Positions 40,501 through 53,300 of a stretch of 64,000 nucleotides of DNA are shown here, piece after piece. Each line of letters opens with the position of its first letter. The first letter of the stretch is position 1. The notes below the pieces were generated by a model that had not been told where the DNA came from, ran no database searches, and saw only the letters and a list, made by a program, of their open reading frames with translations. The position numbers and the translations under genes are program-made. This stretch comes from Datnioides undecimradiatus (lineage: Eukaryota; Chordata; Actinopteri; Lobotiformes; Datnioididae), in assembly GCA_008933995.1 (NCBI GenBank), contig WARS01000015.1:14640957-14704956 (forward strand), written 5' to 3'.

Positions 40501-43500
40501 TTGTTCAGTTCCAATGAAAACAGTCAGTAAAAGTAATCAGTGATCATTAGTTGCAGCCCAAATATTACCTGAATTTTAGTTTTGGTCCTGTGTTTTCTTT
40601 TAAACTCCCAGTCTCGCTTTATACTTTAGGATCACCTGCATCAAGTTAATGGTGCACAGAGATGAACTGAAGAGTCAATCTAAAGTTTGTTAGGAGAATC
40701 ACATCAAATGAATCCTTGGTTGCTTTAACACGTGCTAGCGTGTACTGCAGACACATGTTTGTACTAAACACATTCTAAATGTGTGTTTGCAGTATGTGGA
40801 AAACCTTCCTCTCAGGGTAATTGCTACACAATACTAAAAGTTTGGACAGAACTTTGGAGTTGATTTAGTGCTTGGACAATATGTGTGTGTGTGTGTGTGT
40901 GTGCGTGTGTGCATGCGTAGACACCTGATTAGGCTGTTTGTGAGTGTGAAATTGTGCGTGTAATGGGCTAATTCCTAAGGTGGGTTTTAGGTTTGAGGGG
41001 ATAGTCTGTCAAGTGAGAATAATTATCACCCACCTACCAACACACGCGCAAACACACACCACTGCAACTAACATCTCCCTGCCAAAATGCCAGGGGGTAT
41101 TTTTATTTTATTTTTTTTTTTTTTACAATGATACGGGATAACAACAAAGAGAAAGAGAGAGATGAAAAGGCTCTAATCAGTTTTCTTTACCTCCCTCGTA
41201 CGTACCGGCAACTGTGTGCTGTCAAATTCCATCCATTTACCACGGTCGCTGCTCTGCTTTCTTCTTAACTCCCTGTTCGCTATTTGTGCCCACTGACCAC
41301 ACTGCGCTCAGTATTTGGCAAGGAGAAGGGTATTTGTTCTACCTGCTGTCTCTTCCTCATGCTCAGCCAAGTCACTGGCCAACACTGGTGTTCTGTTCAG
41401 CTCCACTTTCCTCCCAGCTCAATTTTCATCTGCTGCAGCTGCTGTTACCTGAAATGAGACAAAGCACACGCGGTAAAAAAAAAAAAAAAAAGAGCTTTTA
41501 AGTTCCTGTTTGCATTTAGGTTGAACTTTAGGTATTAACTTGACAGACAGACACTGTTAATTACCTCAGTGAGAGTGTTGTTGATGTAATGAGATCATCA
41601 GATAAGAACTTTGAGGTGAAGAAGAGGTTGTTGCATTCATTGTTCTTGGTTTTGATAAACAAAACAACAAAAACACTTTCATCTTTCTTTTTTAAGCAGT
41701 TTAAATCGGGTTAACATATTTATATTGCTGTCCTTCATAGATAATACAAGTTTATGACTTTTGGATCACTTGATCACACCAATAGATTAGCAGTCCGTCT
41801 CAGTGTGATTGGCTACTGCTGGACTAGTTTGAAGGGTATCCGTGTAAACTAATAATTTGTTTCACTAAACACTTAGAGGAAAAAAAAGAAATTTACTCAA
41901 ATGGGAAACTTTCAAGTGAGGTTTCCAGATAAGATCATGTTGCAAGTCTTTTGATTTTGTCAAATTGAGATCCAGTCCGCCCTATACATTGTGGCAGAAT
42001 CCATTGAACCAACTTATCTGCAATTGTGGGAAATGAACATGCATCACAGAGCTTCAGTGTTATACGGCTATTATTAATCATTCTTATTGGGCTTAGGGAT
42101 GCTCTTGCACTTAATTGTTTTCAAAACATGAATTGCCGGTGGAGATATTGTAGGAAATAAGTGACGTATGAGCTACGAAGAGTTTGAAGACAAGACAAGT
42201 GAAGTTGTGGGTAGGTTTGCTAGGACTTCCCATGGTGTCATAGATAAGTCCTTGCTGTCTGTTTACAGTCACTCAGCAGCTGTGTTTCAAGGTGTGATTA
42301 CAGTTTGCGATCACGTCGATTACAGGGTGCCCCGAGGAATGTTGTTAAAGTTTCCTGTTGGATGATGGTTCCTGATTTCCCTGAAGCTCGGAAACATTGT
42401 AATTTGTTGTCAGTAGTTTTCCCCAGTTCCTGTGTTGTTTGCAGTGTGAGGAAAGTGAATGAGTGTCGCCAAGACTGAACACATTCCTACTGGTTTGGTG
42501 GCAGTCGCAGTTGTTCTGAAACTGGAGCTTTCAACTTCTTTAAGGTGGTCAGTGTCACAGAATTAGTTTTACAAATTAGTTATGTTTTTTGCCTTTAAAT
42601 CTGGGCTCTATTTCATAGTATATCAAGTGAAACAGCTTGAAAATAGAAAGTAAAATTCTTCCTCCCAAGCAGTCCACAGTTTTTTGGTGGCGGGGATCTG
42701 GATCTTTTTAATTTTAGGGATCTTGACCTTGTAGCCACATATGTCATAGGATGATTTGTGTCCTCACAACAGTTTACTTTTAAGTTCAGACTGGGCCAAG
42801 GACTAGCAAGATTTTTGTTTACTTTACCTGAATTGAATAGCCGTTAGCAGTATTGGATTTCCTTAATCATCCTGGAACAGACAATTACAAATCGATGAGT
42901 AGTAGTTGAATTGGAGTGTCCTCTAATACCCATTTATCTCTGTGATTGCACGGGACCAACGCTGAGCCAGTATAGGTGCTTGAGAGGGTTTAAATTCAGG
43001 TTTGTGGCTATTGTCACTAAATTGAAGGAAGGTTAGTAGGGGCAAAGCAAATATTCGTGATAACAAGATTTAGAGAATCAATGGAGAGACATACCATTAA
43101 TCAGGAAATAAAATAAGAAATAAAGTCAAGAAGCAGCGTGAAACTTAAATGGATACTCACTTTTTTTTTTACCGTGCAAGAGCTGAAGCTTGTTTGATAT
43201 CGTATTTTTGTCGTTTAGTCAAGTGGCCAACATGCCACCCTTGTGGGTATACGGCTGACGCTTCATCCCTCCCTTTGACTCTGCTCCACCATCCCCTGGC
43301 ACTGGCCCCTCTGCGTGTTGTGTGTTCAAACAAGAGCAACCGCTTTAAGGTCTCTGACAGATGGACCATGTCAGGCCATAGTGATGTCAGTGTAATAGTG
43401 TCAGGGACCTTGGACTGCCCCCTCTCCAGGTCTACATGCAGCTGACAGTTCCTAACTGAAGGGAGGAGGTCTGTTGGAGCTGCTCACCCACTGTGAGCTT

Positions 43501-46500
43501 CTTGGATGAGCAGATGTGCTTGCTGTGGATTCGCTGTGCACTACTGGCAGCAGCTTGTCAAGGCTTCAGTGATGTTTTCAAGGTTCCTTGAACAACTTAG
43601 TATAGTATGCATACTGTCACTATGTAACTGTCAACTGATCTTGGTCTCAGTCTAAACTTTAAACTCTAAACTAGTGATGCACTGATACCGCACTTTTTCA
43701 ATCCAATTACAAGTACTTACATTTGAGTACTTGCCGATACCGAGTACCAATATGAGTACTTATTAATGCCATTACACTTCGTACATTTACTCCCTCTTCT
43801 CCAGAGTTTGCTGCAAAAAGTTGGCTGTTGCTGTTTGCCGCTATTAGCAAACTCTTTGAACTCGGCGTCGTGTTGGTTTTTTAGATGTTTTCTCAGATTG
43901 CTTGTGTTGAAAGTACTCGCTTTCGTCCGTCTTGACAGCTTTGCAGAGCATAATTTGCAGTCCGCTTTACTTTTATCACCATCATCCACTTTGAAATACC
44001 TCCACACCGCTGACACACCTGACTGCCCAACTGAACGTCACGCTGCCGTAAAGTGGTATCGGGGCACTTTTATGAATATGAGTACGAGTACAGGAACAGG
44101 GTATCGGACAGATACCCGATCGGTATCGGTATCTGTGCATCCCTACTCTAAAGTGTTTATTGCAGTAGTCATTTTACTTTTTCAGGAATTCTGCTATCTA
44201 AATATTAAAATGCCATGGTTGGCATCTCTCTCTTCTTCTCATGTTGTCCTGTGCACGGCTTGTTTGAGCTATTACTTAAAATATACATGTAGGGAGGGAA
44301 ACTGGGCAATAAAAACACCTGATGATGTCTTGAGCTGCATTTTCAGTGATGTGACTTGAATTATGTCTTAGAAAGGTTCAAAAATTTAATATTGGATTTC
44401 TGCTTTTCCTGCTCACACTTCAGTGTGTTTGTTACACAGAAAATTGGATTTGAACTGCTTATCTCAGCGTAGAGTTACATTGTACATCAGCCATTGTGTC
44501 TGAGTGCCATTTATCTCATTTTCTTTCACTCTGAGCTCCTTAAATTAGACTCAACACAGTGAGCTGAGGATCAACTCGATAAATGACGTGCCATTAAAGC
44601 TCTATTCTTGGTAATATGTAAAGCAGTTGTTCTGCTCTGCCTCCATTCTCAGCAACAAAGGTTTCCCTCAGTGGGGTGTCAGTGGGTTCAGGCGTATGGC
44701 TGGGAACAATGGAGGCTATTGTACGTGTGTGTGTGTGTGTGTGTGTTGATCTGTCAGAAACTCAGACCTCCTCAGGAGCTACTGTCAGGAAGAGGAGGAG
44801 GACAAATGACGTGAGACTTACAGACTCCAGTGTTTACGTCCACACTTACAGACATGCGACGTACACACACACACAAACACACACACACACACACACAGAC
44901 AGATGAGCTATCATATGTCTGAGAACAAATTCCAGGCAGTAAATCCCTCTTCTCTCCAGTCAGCAGCCCCTCTATGCAGACAGAGAGCATTGGTGTGTGG
45001 CGTGGTTTATGCTGCTTAATAAACAGGCCAAGCTGCTGCACATCATCGCATACAGGAAGAGTTAAACGCACACCTGAGCAGTGTTGGATCTGATTTCATA
45101 AAATCAGAGACACTGCAGTTGTGCAGTTGTTCCCTGTTGTAGGGTGAAGGAGTGGTAATGGTTTACAAACCAAGGTTAAAGCATTGATATCGCAAATGCA
45201 AGTCATGCATGTTAACTAAAGGGAGTAGCACATGACGATATACTGGATTTACACTTGGCTGTGTTATAGAATGGGACTGTAGTTATGACACATGTTTAAT
45301 GAGGTATGACAGATGCAACAGAAAGAGAAGTCCGCACTCAAGATAATGCAGTAATTGGGACCAGTATTCTTGGTGTGTTTGAAGTATTCTGATTTTTAGT
45401 AGTAGAGTAGTCATTGATTAAAAACAATAATTCTGCCAACACCTTAAGCTTTTTGAAGATTCATGTTCAGAAGTAAACTGTAAAGAGTTTATTATTTAAT
45501 CTAATCCCTTATGCATCTGGCTTTTGCCCCTATTACAAATAACTGTGTTAAAAATGTCTCCTCTTGCTTCATTGTATCACGCTGGACTCGTGACAGATAA
45601 TATTGTTGATGAAAGCGTAGTGGTGCCTGTCATCTATGTGACTGAATACCTGCGTCCCAGTGTTTATTGCAGTCCCTAAATCTGCTGTGAACTAGAGCTT
45701 TCGCAGCAGCCGAGCACCGGACCTTACCTTTTGCAGCTGTGGAACACAAAAAGCAATGCTCCTGTGTTACTTCCATCCTCTCGGCAGACTGTTTTCTTCT
45801 GGGTGAGGTCTTCTCAGATGTCTCTGAATCTGAATCATATTTGGCCTTTGTGAATATCCATTGCCAGGCCTCTGTTCTTGTCACTAGTTTGGTTTGATGA
45901 CCCAACTAGTAGCCTCCAGGTCTGCTGATATTACTGCAAGAGTCACTTGCAGTACGTACAAGTTGTATTTAACTTTTGAGGAGCAGTCTCTTCATTTACT
46001 TCTGTCTTAACTCTGCTCAGCGAGAGCGAGATCTTGATGTCGATGCACTGCATCTTTTCATTCATTGTTCCCTCTTGAGGAGCTGGAGGAAGCTGCCAAG
46101 GAAAGGACATATGGGCAATTGTTTTCCCTTTGACCTTGACCAGGATTACAGATGGATGGACATCTGACACCCACAGTACAGAAATCTGGTTAGGAATACT
46201 CTTTCAGTTGTGATAACAGTCAAGAGTGAGAAATGACGTATTTTTCATGAAATGTTTGTGACTCCGCTATTGCTGCTTCATCAAAATTGTCTCTCCAGAA
46301 GTGGACGGGCTTCTGACATCCCATAACACAGCAAAATTAATGTGAACGACATGTTCAACACTTCAGAGGAATGAGATATAACCCTCCACTTGTGTTTCTG
46401 CTGTGTAGCAGACAAGAACTCTGTGCTGCACTAATGTAATGATCAGCCCTGCGCTGTACCAGGAGGATCATTTTGTGAAAGGCATCACGGAGCACTCACA

Positions 46501-47331
46501 CCCCCAAACTAAATCACAACCTCATCGACTACACGCACCTGAAATTATGACCCCATCAGCACAAAACAAAGTAATGAATCCGATTCTGTGAGCGCGTGCG
46601 CCACATAATGTGTGATGAGAACGCCTGCGCACATGAATTTGGGTATTACTGGAATCAATATGTGCTTTCTGTCTGGCAACAAATTAGATATCCATGCTGC
46701 AATAAAAGAATGAGAGGCTGCCTATCGTTCTTATTCTTTCCTCACATTAATGAAATAAATTTGACAGGAAATCTGTTTAATATGCCTCTGAGTGTGGGTT
46801 TGTTTTCTGACCGTTGATATGAAGGTTTGGTGAAGGTGAGAACTAAATGGGTGCTCATGTCACACAGATGTGACTAGGATGAGTCTTTATGGTTGGATGA
46901 ACAGACATGTTGGTGGGTGGTAAACTATCACAGAAGCATATAGACTGTCTTCTCATCTCAGCTAACCAATTAAGTTTCCATATTTGAGGGAGAAGGGGAT
47001 TATGGGTAGGCGACAGGGAGCCGGTGGGCGATGATGGGGTGTCAGATCTGTAGTTCTGGCTGACACATCTGAGACTTTTCAAGGTCCTTGCTGTGATACT
47101 GAGGCGTTCCCTAAAGGTAAATGTTTTTGTAGGTTGACACACACACAAACACACACACACACACACACACATGTATACAGTGTTGGCTCAGGTAGAGCAC
47201 CAGTATGCTCCTGCCAGTGGCTGTCATGCAGAGTGTACACAAGACCCGGATACAGCTGACAGCCCTCTGAAAGAATCTAGAGAGGAGTAATTAGAAATGC
47301 ACGCATACCTCAGTGCAAAAAATCAGGCAAT

Positions 47332-47367
<36 letters not shown>

Positions 47368-50300
47368 ACTCATTTGATGCTCATGGCCGGTTGGTGACAG
47401 GCCTTTTGTCTTTCTCACCACCACCATCATCAGCAGCTGGTCGGTTCGTGGCTCAGCTCAGGTGGCACAGCTGATAGCGCTGCTCAGCTATTTGTCTTCA
47501 TGCTGCCAAAACAGACATCAAAGGCTGCACAAAAGGCCTGTTTGAGGGCAGCAGTGGTGTGGAGTGAAGGGTGTGGGACCACGTAGGAGAAGGGTAAATA
47601 ATCCAGGGACAGAGAAGTTGCATGGTTTGGAAGCCAAGAGTGGGGAAAAAAAAAAAAGAGAGACAACACGCGCAGGGATGTTGCAGCAGATGCCAAACCC
47701 TTCACACATAAAGCTAAATTTAATACTGGTTAAATATGCAACAGTTGATAGCTTAAAGCTGCCTCGTTAAAATGAAATGAGGCTGCAGAACAGCAGAAAC
47801 CTGTAGGTTTCCCTCTTTAGTCCAAGTCAAATTGTGGCATCAGGTTAGAGCAGAGTTTGAAAGCTGATAACAGTCAAATAACAACTCCAGCCATGAAATG
47901 ATAGGGAAGTATCTCCCCATCAAACTCCACCCAGCTTCATTATTTCTAACCTTTATTTCTGTATTTCTAAATGAGGATTATAAAGTTTCCAGCTCCTGTG
48001 ATTAAATCCAATTTATTTAATCTCATCCAGTTTAGCATTATATATTAGTACACATAACGATTTCTCATTTCCCCTCATTTAACTTGTATGAATTCATTTA
48101 CAGTTCAGTGCTGGCATTGCCACTACATTTCTTTGTCTTATTTAAAGCCTATTGAATTGACTGTGTTTGAAAAATGCAATAGTTACATCATTTTTGGATA
48201 TTCTGATCCTTTAGGTGCCTCTTGCTGTAACACACCACAGACTCAATGAGCTGGTAAACAAGAGTGTGATGTATTAAGTCTACTGGTGACACATTACATG
48301 ATTTCTAAGTGTTAAAGTTTCAAGCACTTGATCTTTACGGCAACTTGGAGCCAAGTTACCTTGTATCGCTTTAACCTCACTACCTGCAACTTCCAAATCT
48401 ATATCCATCATAAATAAATCATCCTCAAATGACCCTTGAGCAACTTTAATGTTTCATTATTTAAACTAAATAGTCCGAGCTAAGCAGCAGAGCATATTTC
48501 AGAAGCCTTTGCTGGCATGTGGCCCTGTTGGATCAGCCTTTCTGAGTTGGCACTGACTGTGGTGTTAATGCGTAACTTCTGATTGGTGAAGCTGGCTGCT
48601 GGCCTCATCTGAGTGTTACATTACTTCTAACTGGCAGAGCTGACTGAAAACTCTTGAGACTCAGATTCCAAAAATGCCAGTGGTGAAGGAATAAGACAGA
48701 ACGGCTGCAGGATGTCAAAAATAGTGGCGAAAGTTGGCTGCAGTTCAGGCCCAGATTCATATTGTGGGCTGCGACTATTTTTAGGTATATACCTTTACAA
48801 CACTAAGAGCAGTCATCCTTCTTTCAGTTTTGATGCATTAATGCTGTATTGCTGCTACAGTAGAGCTAAATTAGTAATAGATACAGCAAAACAAGCCAGA
48901 CCTCTTACTGTACTGTAACAGTGTGTTGCTTCCAAGCACTTAATGGTAAAATTGAATGCACTTTTTTTTTTTTCCACAAACAAAACTTTTTCCTGGAGAT
49001 TCAGCAAAAAATGTTTTAGACATGAAGTTTGTTTTCCATGTTACGGCAGTGAGAACGTAGTGAGGAGACACACCTGGGGAGCGTCCTCTATCTCTGGCTA
49101 CTGCTTTATATGGGTTTTGGTGGTGAATATGGAAACAGTTCTCCGTGTCCTTTGCAGAGTGTCACCCCTCCTGCTGGCTCTGTACTGGACCATCTGCAGA
49201 CAACTGTACGTCCTGCCCCCCCCCCTCCAGCCTGCACGAGGGCCGCTGTGTCCCCAGCTGCCCGCAAGGCTTCTTCATCCAGGACAACCAGTGCCAAGGT
49301 GAGAGCGTACATGCACGTGCGCGCACACATGCACACATTATTTCTACCCTTGCGAGTACACCCATGCATTCCCATTTCCCCAGATAAACCTTAATTGTAA
49401 AGCCAAACATCTCACAAGATCTTGTGGAGGTGCTTGATGAACCGAATGTCCTCACTTTCCTATGATGGTCTCATCATGAACTTGGTCTCCACAAAGATAG
49501 TAGAACATTAGCCACAGATATCACTCTATGTGAAATCTCCACCCTCTGGTGTTCATGACTGTCAAATAGCTTTTCTTTATGCTTTAGTTACGTAACGTGC
49601 TTTTGACAGTGGAACCTTCATTGTTCTCATTGTCATTTACAGTGTGTCTAACCAATGAAATAATAATCAACACAGCTGTTCTCACACTAGTGGGATTGAT
49701 GCACTGGGGTTTATCCAATTTAAAACCACTGTTGCTATGGTGCCTGTAACTATTAGTGCCTCAGTCCACAAATAAACCTCAGAGGCTGTAAAACACTGCA
49801 ATTATATTCTTACCTTCTTTGACCCAAAGAAACTTTTTTCCAGAGTTTAAGCAATAAAATACATTCAACATCTGACAAGTGCTTGTGTTGTTAACACCCC
49901 ATGGGAACTAGGGTAAATTGTGAAAAGTTGTGAAAAATGACGAGTAAGCATTTTTCATGAAGGTAGGATTTATAGGACAATAGTGTAGTCATCTGTAACA
50001 AATTTAACAATTTTCTTGTAATGGGCACGAAAAAATGAAAAATAAACCAATTTTCAATTAAACAAAACAGGAGACTATTAATCAACCAAAAGTGTATTCG
50101 TAGGAGAAATGTGAAGTTTTTTTTTTATTCACAACCTGTTTGAAGGGGGAGTTAAGATCTGTTTGGAGGCTGCTGGATCCTGCTTCCTGATGTTCTTGGA
50201 TCCAGACTACATCTTTTAGTTCAGCCTTGATGTTACACAAAATGTATTTGTCGAGCCCCAGAGATGGGTATTAAAATTCCATTTGTGTTCACCACAGAAC

Positions 50301-53300
50301 CTGATGTATTTTCAGGTGAAGTCAGAGGGGAAAGCTTTTAACAGCTTGGTGCTAAAGTGGGATCAGTGAAGGTGTAGTTTATTAAACTCAATTATACCAG
50401 TTTCTCAAAAAAACATCAAGGTTGGATCTACCTTCTTACTTATTTACTATGCGAAGGAAAGCTCTACGTTACCAAACTAAATATCATAGAGAAAGTAATA
50501 ACATGAGGTGTTACATGTACAATAGCTACCAGAGCATCGTAAACACTGAAAAGAGCTTAGCAGGGCTCTTCCAACTGCCTACCACCCCATAACCCACCTC
50601 TTTAATGAAAATCCATTTGCTCTAATCTTCCATTCATTACATCGGCTCAGTTTACCAGCACTGACCTCATTTGAAGCAAGGCGACCCCCTCTATCTCCCA
50701 TCTAGCAGCTTTGTCTTCAGGTCTTTGTAAGCCAACCAAATTTTATTGTTTATCCCAAGAAAAACAAAAACCCTGTGGTAAACATCATTTAATCTCTCAA
50801 TAGTGTTTTATTTCTCCAAACTTTGGCTTAGTAATTGAAATGACAGACACAGACAGATACCTAGATGGTTAAGAAGAATGATGGTCCCGGCTTACATTTC
50901 CCCCAGGGATACCAAAATAAATGGGGTCTGTTTGCTCACTTGGCCTTGTCTCCCTCAGTGCTGATTGGCTCATTAGAAGTTACCCAGATACCCCGAAGAA
51001 GTATTGTATTTCTGTCTTAAAGAGAGTAAACTTTAACTGCAAAGTTTTGGCGCTGGTGACTTTTTATGTTTGGCAGTAACACAAAGCGTGTAGTTAGAGC
51101 TTCATTAATCAGTATTCTTTTATAATGGCAATGAATCAAATGACTGTGAGTAATGTGAAAGGGGAGGATTGTCGTGACAAAGCCACAAAGAATTATCATC
51201 AGCGCTGCTGCTTTTTAGCCTTTTTTTTTAATAGATTAATAGTTTTTTTGCTTTATGGCACATTTATGATATAGTTCCTCGCTCTTTCCAGCAGCAGCAG
51301 CAACACACTGTGTGCTACCTTCTTTGCACCAAACAGCAGACAAACTTTCTAAGTGAGTAGCTGCTGAATAAAGAGGACAAGGAACACCGAGCGGCTAAAG
51401 AGTGAGATATTATTTCAGGAAATGGTCAAAACCAAGCAAAAGCTGAAATAACCCCCCTCAAAATATGCAGTAAGATAATGCAGTTTTGACATAAACACAG
51501 ATGTAGTGGAGCCTGTGCTCACATGGGTATAAATCAATCAATACATATAGTAAAACTTTTCTCATCCTAAAGGAGAGTTTTATTCCTAATTTATAGATTG
51601 ATGGGTACTGTGGACAGGAACTGACAGAGTAACAACATTTTGACCAGGTTCTCACTCTGAAAAGTAATATTAAATAGCTGCTGCTGTTGCTGCTTAAGAG
51701 CTTACGTTGTGCTGGCTGATCTGAAACACAGTTAATACTGTCAAACTTATGTTTGGGCTGTGCTTTATCAAAACCTAAATAATGAATAATGTGCTCAGTC
51801 TCCTCCCTTACCTCTTCTGTTTCCTTCTCTCCTATCCCATCCTTCTTTACCTCATCTCTTCTTCCTCTTTTTTAACTTCCTCTTCATCTTCTTCTGCTTT
51901 TCCTCTGCTACTCTTCTTCTCTTCTTTCTTTTCCCTCTTCCTTCCCCCTGAGGCAAATTGTGATTTCTTATACTTATAAATGAATATATATGGGTATATA
52001 AATGAATCCATACCTCCTTCCTCATCTCCTCTGTCCTTTCTCGTCCTTTAACTTTTTTGTTCGCTTGATGTTGATCCTTCTATCCTCCATCTCCCAGCAT
52101 GCCACCCATCCTGCCAGACTTGCTCCGGTGCTTCGCAGGCTGACTGCACCTCCTGTCCCCCGCTGGCCTCTCTACAGAGCGGCTACTGCAGGACGAGCTG
52201 CCAAGAAGGACATTTCCTCAACGCCGTCACAGGAGAGTGCCTCAGTAAGTCGGCCTGTGTGCGTGGTGTCATGCTCGTTTGTATGCCGTCAAACACTCTG
52301 CCATGAGGGCTTGTATTTTTAGCCTGACTGGCCCCAGTGGAAATAGAACCAACAACTCCAACAGGGTTAGTGCCTTGCTCTGCCCGCTGACACAACAAGA
52401 CATAGCAAATCGTGCGTGTGTCTGTAGCTTAAATGGCCTACATTATTCATGAACAATGCAAACCATTTATGTATAATATATGTGCTTAGATTGATATGTT
52501 TTGCTTAAGAGCTCTGCAGTCTGTTTCTTTTGACTTGTTGGATCCAAAATAATCTGCAGAGCTCCAAGCTGAGGTAAAAATGATTCTGTAATTTCTGTAA
52601 AATTTCTGTATGTTTGCTGAAATTGCATTTTTGCCACATTCTCCGTGGAAACACAGTGACGCAGAGCAGGCTTTGTTGTCTCTACAGCAAAGAACAAAGA
52701 GAACTTTAGTAATTACAGTAGCTAATCCAAAGTTTTGATTGAATGGTCCCACAATGAAAGAATGCATATTTTCCCCTATTTCTGGTTGAGTAGCTGGAAA
52801 TATAAGAATTTAAATTACATTTTGTTGGTATTTGGAGCTGAATTTAAAATTATTGTATGCAACACCAATCTTTTTTTTCCTACCGTGTCCAAACAATAAC
52901 TATACAACAATAACTAATAAGAATTTACTTCTCCAAAGGGTGCACATCACATCGCCAGCTGGCCCTGATCCTGATACACTGTCCTACATAAAATATCTCT
53001 AAAATCCATTCAATCAGACCAGGATTTGAATTTTAATGCTTTCACCACAAGGTTTTCCCACTATTATTTGAATTATAGCAGCTGCTGCTAGTTGTGTCTG
53101 CAAATAGTCAATGAGAATACGCAATATAACGCAATATTGGTTTTCTACACATTCTTGTTGCAGTTCGCTGCTAACAGTGATGAACCTTTAATACAAAAAG
53201 TTTTTAAGGGTAGTTTAAGGTGACAAATACTTTGGCGACTGCTCCTTACTCCACCAAAACAAACCGGAGGAAAGTTTCTTTCTATAAACATATCTCCACC

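Larger units (their letters stand above)
40322..49157 (+). other. fras1: Intron, 8.8 kb
   Basis: It holds the hAT element (43672-44145), GT repeats at 40881-40912 and 44724-44747, CA repeats at 44862-44897, 47136-47171 and 47332-47362, and an A17-like run at 41475-41491. Open frames at 45630-46170 (minus) lack recognisable domains. No FU exon is missing, since the flanking exons join in phase. Confidence 0.75.

Noticed and set aside
43766..44359. Plus-strand open frame of 197 codons
   Set aside because: It runs antisense through the hAT element and out past its right end; the opposite strand carries the real BED-finger signal.
45630..46170. Pair of minus-strand frames with a CFLC-like motif
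   Set aside because: A single cysteine pair is too little to call a zinc finger, and no transposon ends were found.
40322..49157. Possible missed FU exon in the 8.8 kb intron
   Set aside because: Same reasoning: no FU cysteine pattern was found and FU6 to FU7 joins in frame.
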